From positions 1-23,939 of the forward strand of contig JAEZAV010000005.1 in assembly GCA_023430285.1 (NCBI GenBank): DNA of 23,939 bases. Reading direction: 5' to 3'. Positions 15,799 through 23,900 of the stretch are shown here, piece after piece. The notes beneath the pieces are model-generated. The model saw only the letters and a program-made list of their open reading frames with translations. It did no database searches and had not been told where the DNA came from. Position 1 is the first letter of the stretch. Each line of letters begins with the position of its first letter. This DNA comes from Methanobacteriota archaeon (lineage in GTDB: Archaea; Methanobacteriota; Methanobacteria; Methanobacteriales; Methanobacteriaceae). The position numbers and the translations under genes were made by a program.

Positions 15799-15826
15799 AT
15801 TGACATAATAACTTGAAACTGTCAAT
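15799..15826. promoter_or_regulatory. Inverted repeat ATTGACA-N14-TGTCAAT
   Basis: Perfect 7-bp arms with 21 bp between arm centres, about two helical turns. It lies between the two divergent regulators and could bind either product. Confidence 0.35.
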
Positions 15827-16081
15827 AATATATATTTAATATTTATTTATATTCTACAAACATAAATAATTATCATTTCAATAGTCATAGTTTAATAACA
15901 ATAAAACATCGGAATTCATGAGTTTAAGTCCATCGTTAATCAGTACTTTAATGTGCATAATACTAAATAACTATATTAAGCATATTCAAGAAAATGTTAT
16001 ATAGAATATTAATGATAAGTTGAAGAAGTTGTAAATTTCATTTGAACAAAATTTTGGATTAAATAATCAAGAAGGGATAAA

Positions 16082-16675
16082 ATGGATTATACGTTAATAT
16101 CGACTATCTACTCAATAGAACCAATTATGGTTTGTATAACACAGTTTTCTCCCAAAAAAGTTGTTTTGTTGAGGGAAGAGGATGCTCCCCAAGCCAAGCT
16201 AAAGGTTGAACAGATAATCTCTGAAACAGTAGGAAACTTCATAGATATTGAAACAAAAATTACCAGCCTCTATGATGTTGTTAGAATCGCAAAGGACACA
16301 GTTGATGTAATAGAAAACGAAAAGGCTGACAACAGAAAACTATTTGTAAATATTAGTGGCGGAAGAAAACCACAAGCATTAGGAGCTTTATTCGGATGCT
16401 ACGCTCGTCATGGAGATATCGAGAGAATAGTTTACGTTACAGAAGAGGACAGTCAAACCATAGACCTGCCCATACTGAACTTTGGATTGTCGCCAACCAA
16501 AAGAATGGTTTTAGAAGAGTTAACTAAAGACGGGAAAAGCGTCAAAAACTTAGCAATTAGAATTGGAATAAGTAGGGGAATGACCTACAACCACATCAGA
16601 GAGTTGAGAGAAATGGGGTTCATATCCCCAGACAAACTTGAAATAACCACTGCAGGTAAATTAGCAATAATATAA
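16082..16675 (+). CDS. CARF-HTH transcriptional regulator, Csa3-like
   Basis: 197 residues. The N-terminal part is a Rossmann-like CARF domain with the signature NISGGRKPQALGALF (90-104), the glycine-rich loop that in Csa3-type proteins binds cyclic oligoadenylate, followed by IERIVYVTEED. The C-terminal part (about 136-197) is a winged HTH with LAIRIGISRGMTYNHIRELREMGFI. In the family such proteins switch CRISPR-cas genes in response to cyclic oligonucleotides. Here no cas gene or CRISPR array lies in the window, so this is an orphan in its visible context. The ATG at 16082 follows GAAGGGAT; a TATA-like tract is at about 16001-16012. It faces the DUF6282 gene tail to tail with a shared T-run. 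It is slightly short for Csa3. Confidence 0.75.
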   Translation: MDYTLISTIYSIEPIMVCITQFSPKKVVLLREEDAPQAKLKVEQIISETVGNFIDIETKITSLYDVVRIAKDTVDVIENEKADNRKLFVNISGGRKPQALGALFGCYARHGDIERIVYVTEEDSQTIDLPILNFGLSPTKRMVLEELTKDGKSVKNLAIRIGISRGMTYNHIRELREMGFISPDKLEITTAGKLAII

Positions 16676-16703
16676 ACAGTTTAAATGCAGTACGAAATTT
16701 CTA

Positions 16704-16711
16704 TTTTTTTT
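16704..16711 (+). terminator. Oligo-T terminator after the CARF gene
   Basis: Eight T begin 28 bp past the CARF stop and touch the stop codon of the convergent DUF6282 gene. Confidence 0.45.
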
Positions 16712-17519
16712 ATTTGTAAATCAGATTTTTTGGATTTCTAATTGACATCCTTTGAATTTCGGTTTTTTTAAGTCCCATATCTTCCATGGTTTTTATATAC
16801 ATTTTCATTCCATGTGAAGGGGAAGGATTATGTTTTTGACCAAAATCTGTGGCCATTATACATCTGTCTGCTCCAACTTTCCTGATGGAATTCTTAATAT
16901 TTAGTGGATCAAGGTTTTGATGTTTTTCCATGCAGGTTACGTAACAATGCTCCAAAAATGCATGTTTTGACATTTCCTTTTGCTCTTCAAGGGTTGCCGA
17001 TACAACTCCTGCAAATGGATGGTTAACAACGATCTTCCATATTCCCTGACCATGGGCCAGATCTATTAACTTGAATATTTCTTCAGGTTTTAAATGTCCT
17101 GTTAATAGCACCATGTTATTATCAGCAATTACATGGATGATATCTTCCACCTTGTTCATATCAAATTTAATAGAAGATGCTGAAATTGTTGGAAACCATA
17201 CAAACTTACCCTCCATAGCTGCACATATTTTTACGGCCTCTAAATTCAGTCCACCAACACTTTCATTTAATACCACACCCCCAAACACAGGAAATCCTGT
17301 GACTTCAGAAGCAATCTTAGCTCTGCCCGCTGTTGGTTCAGTGTGTGACTTTAAAACAATGGAATGCATAAATTCCTTCTTAGAATTTAGTGCTGCTTCA
17401 ATGTCAGATTCCAACCTAGGTTTAATATCTGGAGCCGTATGAATGTGAATATCTGTTACATCCTTTAAAACCGGACTTTTATCTGAATCACTGCTTATTT
17501 CCTTGTTTTCTGACTTCAT
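16710..17519 (-). CDS. DUF6282-type metal-dependent hydrolase
   Basis: 269 residues with the layout of an amidohydrolase-fold enzyme: DIHIHTAPD (H25, H27) after the first strand, KSHTEP (H59), TGHLKPEE (H142), VVNHPF (H167) and MATDFGQ (D225), a full set of candidate metal ligands. The first 20 residues are Ser/Lys/Glu-rich and poorly ordered. I believe this is the DUF6282 family; the substrate is unknown. The ATG at 17519 follows AAGGAGG, and the first 32 bp overlap the end of the fumarase gene, so translation is coupled and a link to fumarate/malate or related acid metabolism is possible, by context only. Confidence 0.75.
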   Translation of the reverse strand: MKSENKEISSDSDKSPVLKDVTDIHIHTAPDIKPRLESDIEAALNSKKEFMHSIVLKSHTEPTAGRAKIASEVTGFPVFGGVVLNESVGGLNLEAVKICAAMEGKFVWFPTISASSIKFDMNKVEDIIHVIADNNMVLLTGHLKPEEIFKLIDLAHGQGIWKIVVNHPFAGVVSATLEEQKEMSKHAFLEHCYVTCMEKHQNLDPLNIKNSIRKVGADRCIMATDFGQKHNPSPSHGMKMYIKTMEDMGLKKTEIQRMSIRNPKNLIYK

Positions 17520-18036
17520 CGTATAGGTTGCCTCCTTGGGAATCCATGGTAACTATCAATGGTCCGAAATCTTTGACCTCAAGTTCCCATATTGCCTCAG
17601 GAACACCTAAATCAAGCCAGTTCACATTATTAACCTTTAAAATAGATTTTACGTATAGGGCTGCACAGCCACCTACAGCAGAAAGATAAGCTTTCTTGTT
17701 GTTTTTAAGAGCCTTTGCAGTTTCCTCATCCATACCTCCCTTTCCAACTATGAGTCCTGCACCCATGTTGATCACTTCAGGTTCGTAAGGATTCATCCTA
17801 GTACTTGTTGTTGGTCCCACAGCTACCATATCGTATCCGTCATCTGTTTTTTTGATTATGGGACCTGCATGGAAAATAACAGCACCTTCAATATCCAAGG
17901 GTGCACCTTCTTCAATGATTCGTTTGTGTGCACTGTCCCTTGCAGTAAATATCGTTCCAGATATGTATACAATATCTCCAATTCTCAAATTTGATGTGTC
18001 TTCCGATGAAATTGGTGTTTTTAGTTTCACGTTCAT
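17488..18036 (-). CDS. Fumarate hydratase class I, beta subunit (FumA C-terminal / TtdB family)
   Basis: 182 residues, the usual length of stand-alone archaeal beta subunits. Family motifs are visible: GTIFTARDSAHKRI (about 27-40), VIFHAGPI (about 53-60), GPTTSTRM (about 74-81) and GKGGM (about 97-101). With an iron-sulfur alpha subunit it interconverts fumarate and malate, which methanogens use in their incomplete reductive citric acid cycle. A tartrate dehydratase beta subunit is the main alternative. The alpha subunit is not in this window. The ATG at 18036 has GGTGA upstream. It lies 41 bp after the small gene at 18078-18419 and overlaps the DUF6282 gene. Confidence 0.88.
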   Translation of the reverse strand: MNVKLKTPISSEDTSNLRIGDIVYISGTIFTARDSAHKRIIEEGAPLDIEGAVIFHAGPIIKKTDDGYDMVAVGPTTSTRMNPYEPEVINMGAGLIVGKGGMDEETAKALKNNKKAYLSAVGGCAALYVKSILKVNNVNWLDLGVPEAIWELEVKDFGPLIVTMDSQGGNLYDEVRKQGNKQ

Positions 18037-18077
18037 ATGTTCACCTTTATTTGGATAAAAGTTCCATAATATTTTTT

Positions 18078-18419
18078 TTATTCTTTGGTAAGGTCTTCAA
18101 TTCGTTGATCTAAAAATGAAGTAAAACTATCTGTAACCTGATTAATTAAATAGTTTAATTGATGTTTCTCTAAAAAAAGATCTGGAAATTTCATTGTCAG
18201 AGCAAAATAAGTTTTACCTTCATTTTGACGAACGCCAGAAAATGTTACTTCCACTTCGTTACTGGTTGTGTACATCCTCCAAGTTTCAAGACCCTTTGCA
18301 ACTTCATCTAAATCAGTTTTATCAAATTTATCTTTGGTGTAATAAATTAAATATTTTGTTCCTTCAAATGGGCCTGGTTTAACACCATCTTCTATATCTA
18401 ATTTCAGTTTTGGTTTCAT
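18078..18419 (-). CDS. Hypothetical small protein behind a palindromic operator
   Basis: 113 residues, soluble, alpha/beta: strands around GTKYLIYYTK, NEVEVTFSGV and KTYFALTMKF, then a C-terminal helix (LNYLINQVTDSFTSFLDQRIEDL). I do not recognise the family. The ATG at 18419 follows GTGATT. It is first in an apparent three-gene unit with the fumarase beta subunit and the DUF6282 hydrolase. A perfect palindrome between its TATA-like element and its start codon suggests tight repression. Confidence 0.65.
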   Translation of the reverse strand: MKPKLKLDIEDGVKPGPFEGTKYLIYYTKDKFDKTDLDEVAKGLETWRMYTTSNEVEVTFSGVRQNEGKTYFALTMKFPDLFLEKHQLNYLINQVTDSFTSFLDQRIEDLTKE

Positions 18420-18430
18420 TTAATCACTTT

Positions 18431-18449
18431 TTTTTAGTCGGACTAAAAA
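18431..18449 (-). promoter_or_regulatory. 19-bp perfect palindrome TTTTTAGTC-G-GACTAAAAA
   Basis: Nine-base arms around one base, between a TATA-like TTTATAA (about 18455-18461) and the ATG at 18419. The position is typical for archaeal repressors blocking polymerase recruitment. The shape (TTAGnnnnnCTAA core) recalls DtxR/MntR-type metal regulator boxes; that link is inference. Confidence 0.65.
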
Positions 18450-18599
18450 GTTTTTTTATAAATAATATTAAATGGAAAATCTAATAAATTTTGTTAAAGA
18501 TCTTGTCAATTCCTGCCTTTAATTTCTATTTTTTAAAGCCCAATAGTTAACTATTTCTTGCATTGTTATCATATCTCTAAATCCCACTGTAATTTAACC

Positions 18600-18665
18600 C
18601 CAATAAAATTTGTCAGAAATTATAGGGTTTTAATGGATTACTCCAATAAAATCTATTGGAAATTA
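18600..18665. repeat. Imperfect 23-bp direct repeat (two copies, period 43 bp)
   Basis: Copies at 18600-18622 and 18643-18665 match at 19 of 23 positions, sharing CCAATAAAAT and GAAATTA. The second copy also contains a 6-bp inverted repeat CCAATA-N5-TATTGG. They lie about 180-250 bp before the DUF2070 start; a regulatory role is possible but weakly supported. Confidence 0.45.
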
Positions 18666-18807
18666 TTTGAGGGAAGATATTTAATTAATACATATATAAA
18701 TTATACAAACAAGTAACATAAAATGATGTACAAGATTCTTTACGATAAAAATTTTCTTTAAACTATTGTATAGTGAAATGAAAAATATGGGTTTAAATTA
18801 AAGTTTG

Positions 18808-18818
18808 ATATATTATAA
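18808..18818 (+). promoter_or_regulatory. TATA box of the DUF2070 gene
   Basis: A TATA-like tract (ATATATTATAA) lies about 30-40 bp before the ATG at 18847. It supports starting the gene at 18847 and not at an upstream in-frame TTG (18805) that would fall in the promoter. Confidence 0.5.
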
Positions 18819-18846
18819 TGATTTTAACGCTTATAGAGGTAAATTT

Positions 18847-20670
18847 ATGGGTAGTTCTGATAGGATAATGGGTTTAAGCAAGTACATAGTGACCCTGCCA
18901 GGTAATAAGTTTAGTGTTGCTTCCATGGTATTTTTAGGTTTTATTTTGGGTTGCGTCGTTACTGCAGTAGAACCTAGTACCGAACACTCTGTACTGTACA
19001 GCATATTGTATGGTGGTGCAGCTGGTGTTTTAATATTTGGTTTAACTTCGATAATGAGTGGAGCTATTACACAGCCTATGATAAACGCTCTTGAAGGCAG
19101 GCACATGAAAATGAAACAATCCATGTTTGTTTCGTTGGTTTCCATGGTAATCGTTGGCTTCATCTACTTCATAGGAAGTCTTGTTTCCAAATTCACAATT
19201 TACAGTTACACAATAGACGCCCTTATCTATGGTTGTGTTGTAATATTCGGATTCAGGATCCTGGTGATCTGGGGAACATCCAACATTAGCTTTTTCAAAT
19301 CACTTCCAGCAGCAGTAATACAACCTGCCCTTATTCTAAGCATGGTAGTTGTAATTGTTTCTCTGACAAGCATAAGCACCAACATAGGCTACTTCAGCAT
19401 CGTTGCCCTCTTGATAAAAATTATCGTAGCATCGTTGATTCTGGTTGTTGCCATATACTCATTTGTAGTGATAATTGAGTCTCCAATGAAACGAAACTTG
19501 GGTGTAGGTGGTTTAGAACTTTTAAGCCAATTTTTAGCCCATGTAACAGAGGGATCAAAGGCCCTTGAAGATATTTTCGATGACATGGGCGAACCCATAG
19601 ATACCATCGTAGGAATTGTGGCATTTAAGGGGAAAAATGGTTTAAAATCATTATTTTTAAGTCCTTGTGTTCATCCCGGGCCAATTGGAAACATTGGTGG
19701 AGGAAATATGCCTACACTACTTGCAAATAAGTTTGAAAATTTCACCCTAGTTGCCCACGGACCTTCAACACATGATTTTAACCCTGTTTCAACCAAGGAA
19801 ATAAAAAAGATCGAAGAATCAGTTAGAAATTCCCTTGAAAACTTGGAATATACCAACAAAGCAGGGAAATTCTTCAGGGTACAAAATGAAGATGCTAAGA
19901 TATGCGGACAATATTTCGGTGAGAACCTCCTTTTACTTGCAACTTTAGCACCTGTGGGTTTTGATGACATGGACTTTGGTGTTGGTTTGGCACTGAGCAA
20001 CCTTGCACGGGTGAATACCAATGCAGAAAACGTTGTTTTAGTTGAATGTCACAATGCATTTAAGGGAGAAAATGGAAGAATTCTCCCAGGTAACAAGGAA
20101 GTGTTCGAACTAATGGGTGCCGTTAACAAAATCGACAAACCAGGAGAGTTTTACGATTTGAAGGTAGGATGCGCCTTTGATCCAATGGAAGAGGTTAGTA
20201 AAGAACAAGGTGTGGGTGAAAGTGGAGTGAAGGTGATGATTGTAGAGGTTGCCAATCAAAAGTCTGCTTACATACTGCTTGATTCAAACAACATGGAAAT
20301 AGGATTCAGAGAGCAAATACTGGAAAAAATCAGTCCCCTTGATATCGATGATGCTGAAATAATGACCTCAGACACCCACTTTGTAAATGCCCTTTCAGGA
20401 GGACATAATCCAGTAGGAACCAAAGTACCAGAATTAATCCTTGAAAGTGTGTTTAACTGCACAAAAAAAGCCATCGATGATTTGGAAGAGGTTTCAGTTG
20501 CATGTGATGTTGCAATGATCAAAGACATAAAAACCTTCGGACCAAACCATGCAACAGAACTCGTAACAACCATAAGTTCAATTGTGGCTGTAAGCAGAAT
20601 TTTTGCTCCTGTGATCTTCATAATAGCATTTCTATCAGTGTTCATATGGATATTTTACTGGGCACTCTAG
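18847..20670 (+). CDS. DUF2070 family archaeal membrane protein
   Basis: 607 residues from the ATG at 18847, which has AGAGGT 6 nt upstream. The N-terminal part (to about residue 215) has six to seven hydrophobic helices and the C-terminus ends with one more (IFAPVIFIIAFLSVFIWIFYWAL). Between them is a large soluble domain with conserved-looking residues: CVHPGPIGNIGGGNMP, VAHGPSTHDFNPVS, ECHNAF and SDTHFVNALSGGHNP. The His/Asp-rich loops suggest a metal-binding enzymatic domain. DUF2070 is widespread in archaea and has no known function that I can state. The gene stands alone, convergent with the EMC6-like gene. Confidence 0.85.
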   Translation: MGSSDRIMGLSKYIVTLPGNKFSVASMVFLGFILGCVVTAVEPSTEHSVLYSILYGGAAGVLIFGLTSIMSGAITQPMINALEGRHMKMKQSMFVSLVSMVIVGFIYFIGSLVSKFTIYSYTIDALIYGCVVIFGFRILVIWGTSNISFFKSLPAAVIQPALILSMVVVIVSLTSISTNIGYFSIVALLIKIIVASLILVVAIYSFVVIIESPMKRNLGVGGLELLSQFLAHVTEGSKALEDIFDDMGEPIDTIVGIVAFKGKNGLKSLFLSPCVHPGPIGNIGGGNMPTLLANKFENFTLVAHGPSTHDFNPVSTKEIKKIEESVRNSLENLEYTNKAGKFFRVQNEDAKICGQYFGENLLLLATLAPVGFDDMDFGVGLALSNLARVNTNAENVVLVECHNAFKGENGRILPGNKEVFELMGAVNKIDKPGEFYDLKVGCAFDPMEEVSKEQGVGESGVKVMIVEVANQKSAYILLDSNNMEIGFREQILEKISPLDIDDAEIMTSDTHFVNALSGGHNPVGTKVPELILESVFNCTKKAIDDLEEVSVACDVAMIKDIKTFGPNHATELVTTISSIVAVSRIFAPVIFIIAFLSVFIWIFYWAL

Positions 20671-20820
20671 GTGCTTTCTATTAAAAAGAAACTGTAGAAA
20701 TAAAAAAGATTGAAGCTATAGATCCAATTTGAAATAAAAAAAACTGATGGGAACTTGATCAATCAACATTAAAAAAAAATTAAATTTTTGTGGAAAAAAA
20801 GAAGAATTTATAGTCTTTTT

Positions 20821-21126
20821 TTACCTTACTGTGTTTATAGGTGGTACTGGATTGATATTGAATAATATTATCCATACTACTAACCATACAAAGAAGAATG
20901 GTACAATTCCACTCCATATCCAACCTTTAAATCCGCCAACAGCTTCTTTGCCAAAAATTCTTTCGGATAATTGTCCGAATCCATATAGAATTATGAGAGC
21001 AATGATGATGGCAATTGCCTCGTTATTGATACCGTTAAAAAGTCCAGTTGTTAAAGCATATGATAAGTAAGCTGCTATTAAACCGCCAATAACATGCAAG
21101 ATCGTTACTTTAGCATCTACATCCAT
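20821..21126 (-). CDS. Small membrane protein, DUF5379/EMC6-like
   Basis: 101 residues with three hydrophobic helices (about 8-28, 35-50 and 70-92). The ATG at 21126 has an excellent GGAGGT site. The end GFKGWIWSGIVPFFFVWLVVWIILFN resembles small archaeal proteins related to EMC6, a core subunit of the eukaryotic ER membrane insertase; I believe the Pfam name is DUF5379, but this is from memory. It is divergent from rqcH with only 64 bp between start codons, so they share a promoter region. A role in membrane protein insertion or quality control would be consistent with that neighbour, by inference. Confidence 0.6.
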   Translation of the reverse strand: MDVDAKVTILHVIGGLIAAYLSYALTTGLFNGINNEAIAIIIALIILYGFGQLSERIFGKEAVGGFKGWIWSGIVPFFFVWLVVWIILFNINPVPPINTVR

Positions 21127-21190
21127 AATTTTTACCTCCAAGCAATGTTTAATATTAGTATCTATCCATATAAAACCATAAGGTGTTCCA

Positions 21191-23176
21191 ATGAAAGCCA
21201 TGTCAAATGTTGATGTTTATGCAATTTGTAAAGAATTAGGAGAAGTACTCAAAGATGCCCGTGTTCAAAAGGCATACCAGCCCACCAAAGACACTGTATT
21301 AATAAGATTTCACGTGCCTGGAAAAGGACGTGTAGACGTGGTGTTCCAAGCAGGGTTCAGGGTACATACAACCCAATATCCTCCTCAAAATCCAAAAATA
21401 CCCCCAAATTTTCCAATGCTTCTTCGAAAGTACATAAAGGGTGGAACTGTAACAGCAGTGAAACAACACAACTTCGACAGGATCATGAGAATAGACATCC
21501 AAAAGGAAGAAAAATTCTCACTGGTAGTTGAACTCTTTGCAAAGGGAAATATAATACTTCTAGACAATGAAGACAAGATAATACTGCCACTTAAAAGGAA
21601 GCTGTGGCAAGATAGAAGAATAAGTTCCAAAGAAGAATACAAGTACCCACCTGAAAGGGGTATGAACCCCCTTGAAGTGGATAAAGATGAACTTAAAACT
21701 ATTTTAACAAATTCAGATAGGGATATCATAAGAACCCTTGCAAGAAATGGTTTAGGAGGTCTCTACGCCGAAGAGATTGCCTTGAGATCAGATGTTTCCA
21801 AAAACAAAACTGCCGATGAAATAACAGATGAAGATGTAGATGCCATCCAGGCAGCAATAAATTCCATTTTCGATCCTCTTAAAACATTTAATTTCAATCC
21901 ACAGATTGTTAAAGGTAAAAAAGAAGATGTGCTGCCATTGGATCTTTTGATGTACAAAGACTTTGAAAAGGAATCATTCGAAAGTTTCAACGATGCTGCC
22001 GATGAATTTTACAGCAGCATAGTTGGTGAAGACATTGTAAATGTTAACGATGAAGTCTGGTCTGGAGAAGTTGGAAAATACGAAAAACGGCTCAATATAC
22101 AGTTAGAAACTCTGGAAAAATTTGAAAAAACAGTTAAAGATTCTAAAATTAAGGGTGAAGCCATTTATTCAAATTATCAGGGTATTGAAAATATTTTGAA
22201 CATCATACACAGTGCAAGAGAAACCAATTCCTGGCTAGAGATCATTGCAACAGTGAAAAAAGCCAAGAAGGATAAGGTTCCTGGGCTTGAAATCATTGAA
22301 TCCATCGATAAAATGGGTGTTTTAACCCTAAATTTGGATGGTATTCGTGTTAGTATTGATTCATCCATGGGCATCCCTGAAAATGCAGAGATATACTACA
22401 ACAAGGGTAAAAAGGCCAAAAGGAAAATTAAGGGAGTACACATAGCCATCGAAAAAACCCGTAAAGAAATTGATAAGGCTAAGAATAAACGGGAAATTGA
22501 GATGGAAAAAGTATTGGTCCCACAAAAAAGGGTTAAAAAGGATCTTAAATGGTTTGAAAAATTGAGATGGTTTGTAACTTCCGATGGACTGCTTGTCATA
22601 GGTGGAAGGGATGCTACAACCAATGAAATGGTTGTAAAAAAGCATATGGAAAACCGGGATATATACTTCCATTCAGACATCCATGGAGCCTCTTCAGTGA
22701 TCTTAAAAGCTGGTGAAGGAGAAATCCCAGAAAGAAGCATCAAAGAAACTGCAGCATTTGCTGCCTGTTTTTCAAGTGCTTGGAGCAAAGGATTAGGATC
22801 AACAGATGTTTACTGGGTCCATCCGGAACAAGTCTCTAAAACACCACAATCAGGTGAATTTGTAGCCAAAGGAGCTTTCATAATCAGGGGCTCAAGAAAT
22901 TACATGAGGGGACTGCCACTCACACTTTCCCTGGGCATTGTTGATTACGAAGGTAACAGAATAATGGCAGGACCTCCTGAAGCTGTTTCAAACCTCACAG
23001 AAAAGTATGTGACTGTAAAACCAGGCTACACCAAAAAAGAGGAAATTGCAAGACAAATAAGAAATAATATTGATGATGAGAAATTTTTAAGCATCGAAGA
23101 TGTTGTACGCGTACTTCCATCTGGAAAATGCGATTTCCTAGATTCAAAGGGATTTAAAAGGAACAAAAAAAGGTAA
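21191..23176 (+). CDS. rqcH: Ribosome quality control protein RqcH (NFACT/Rqc2 family)
   Basis: 661 residues. The N-terminal NFACT-N domain carries D8 and the DR pair D96-R97 (NFDRIMR), residues that in Rqc2/RqcH recruit charged tRNA. Then a helix-hairpin-helix-like part, two helical coiled-coil arms (around 285-330 and 415-450), and the NFACT-R domain from about 452 (KWFEKLRWFVTSDGLLVIGGRDATTNE, then HGASSVILK). RqcH binds large ribosomal subunits with stalled peptidyl-tRNA and, in bacteria, adds C-terminal Ala tails as a degradation signal; archaeal members are thought to act similarly. The ATG at 21191 follows AAGGTG; a second ATG at 21200 is an alternative. The length is normal for archaeal members. 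Confidence 0.93.
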   Translation: MKAMSNVDVYAICKELGEVLKDARVQKAYQPTKDTVLIRFHVPGKGRVDVVFQAGFRVHTTQYPPQNPKIPPNFPMLLRKYIKGGTVTAVKQHNFDRIMRIDIQKEEKFSLVVELFAKGNIILLDNEDKIILPLKRKLWQDRRISSKEEYKYPPERGMNPLEVDKDELKTILTNSDRDIIRTLARNGLGGLYAEEIALRSDVSKNKTADEITDEDVDAIQAAINSIFDPLKTFNFNPQIVKGKKEDVLPLDLLMYKDFEKESFESFNDAADEFYSSIVGEDIVNVNDEVWSGEVGKYEKRLNIQLETLEKFEKTVKDSKIKGEAIYSNYQGIENILNIIHSARETNSWLEIIATVKKAKKDKVPGLEIIESIDKMGVLTLNLDGIRVSIDSSMGIPENAEIYYNKGKKAKRKIKGVHIAIEKTRKEIDKAKNKREIEMEKVLVPQKRVKKDLKWFEKLRWFVTSDGLLVIGGRDATTNEMVVKKHMENRDIYFHSDIHGASSVILKAGEGEIPERSIKETAAFAACFSSAWSKGLGSTDVYWVHPEQVSKTPQSGEFVAKGAFIIRGSRNYMRGLPLTLSLGIVDYEGNRIMAGPPEAVSNLTEKYVTVKPGYTKKEEIARQIRNNIDDEKFLSIEDVVRVLPSGKCDFLDSKGFKRNKKR

Positions 23177-23211
23177 TTAAACTAAAAAAGAAACGCATTA
23201 TATAATGAAGG

Positions 23212-23514
23212 TTAGGATTTATTCCTTTCTTTCATCTGTTTTTTAAGGAGGAAATTAATGTCGATGACGTAGGTTCCCTCTTCATCTGAAACTATTATGG
23301 AATCCTCTTCAAGTAATGTTGGGAGGTTCAGTTCGTAAATTCCATGTTCATGTATCATTACAGTTTCAATGGAATCTCCCTTGATTTCATGGATCTCCTT
23401 CAAATCACCCTTTTGGTATTCAAAGAATTTACTACCGCACTCAGGACATCCTTTAATAATTATTTCTTCCGAGTTGATCTTAAATTCTGTACCACACTTA
23501 ATGCATCGATGCAC
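23212..23514 (-). CDS. Zinc-ribbon protein OapC/ArvC (DUF2072)
   Basis: 100 residues. The N-terminus is a zinc ribbon, C4-x2-C7 and C23-x2-C26 (RCIKCG, GCPECGSKF), followed by an acidic middle and a C-terminal strand-helix part (DSIIVSDEEGTYVIDINFLL). This is the archaeal OapC/ArvC family, found with OapB and the Ras-like GTPase OapA near replication origins of haloarchaea; the GTPase was more recently tied to extracellular vesicle formation. The start is GTG at 23514, inside the end of the OapB gene (17-bp overlap), with GGGGGAT just upstream, so translation is coupled. Confidence 0.8.
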   Translation of the reverse strand: MHRCIKCGTEFKINSEEIIIKGCPECGSKFFEYQKGDLKEIHEIKGDSIETVMIHEHGIYELNLPTLLEEDSIIVSDEEGTYVIDINFLLKKQMKERNKS

Positions 23515-23881
23515 CTGAATCCCCCAGGTTAGCTATCATTGAAAGGAAATTTTCTCGTTTCTTCACTGTCTTCATGACATTTGCAGGACCAATGATGGTT
23601 ATTCCAATGGCTTTCTTCTTGGAAAGTCCGAAAAAAGATGATTTGTCCTTTTCAAGTGTGTATATGTCAATTCCCACGAAATTTTCGATGTCAATTTCCC
23701 TCATGGTGGTTTCTATTAACTCTGCTTCCTCAGTAGGTGTGAGACCTCCCTCTATAACAAGCAGATCACCTTCTTTAACTTTATCGACGATCATTGAAAT
23801 TTTTTCCATGCTACTACTTTCTTTAAGTGCTTCTGAGGAAACAAAATCCATTTTTAATGCATTAGTATCTGAACTATCCAT
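23498..23881 (-). CDS. OapB/ArvB family protein (DUF2073)
   Basis: 127 residues from the ATG at 23881, chosen because GGGGAT lies 6 nt upstream; an in-frame TTG at 23917 falls inside the preceding gene. The core runs VKEGDLLVIEGGLTPTEEAELI, then IDIYTLEKDKS and KKAIGITIIGPANVMKTVKK, typical of DUF2073. The family travels with OapC and the small GTPase OapA. Its biochemical role is unknown; in current models it assists the GTPase in membrane vesiculation. The last codons overlap the OapC start. Confidence 0.8.
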   Translation of the reverse strand: MDSSDTNALKMDFVSSEALKESSSMEKISMIVDKVKEGDLLVIEGGLTPTEEAELIETTMREIDIENFVGIDIYTLEKDKSSFFGLSKKKAIGITIIGPANVMKTVKKRENFLSMIANLGDSGASMH

Positions 23882-23900
23882 TTTAAAATCCCCATTTCTT

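Larger units (their letters stand above)
15695..16081. other. Divergent promoter region between response regulator and CARF gene
   Basis: About 390 bp, very AT-rich. It holds an inverted repeat over a TATA-like core (15725-15744), a second inverted repeat (15799-15826), and near 16001-16012 a TATA-like tract serving the plus-strand gene. No repeat-spacer pattern of a CRISPR array is present. Confidence 0.55.

Noticed and set aside
19671..20021. 116-codon open frame antisense to DUF2070
   Set aside because: It lies wholly within the conserved soluble domain of DUF2070 and shows no independent features.
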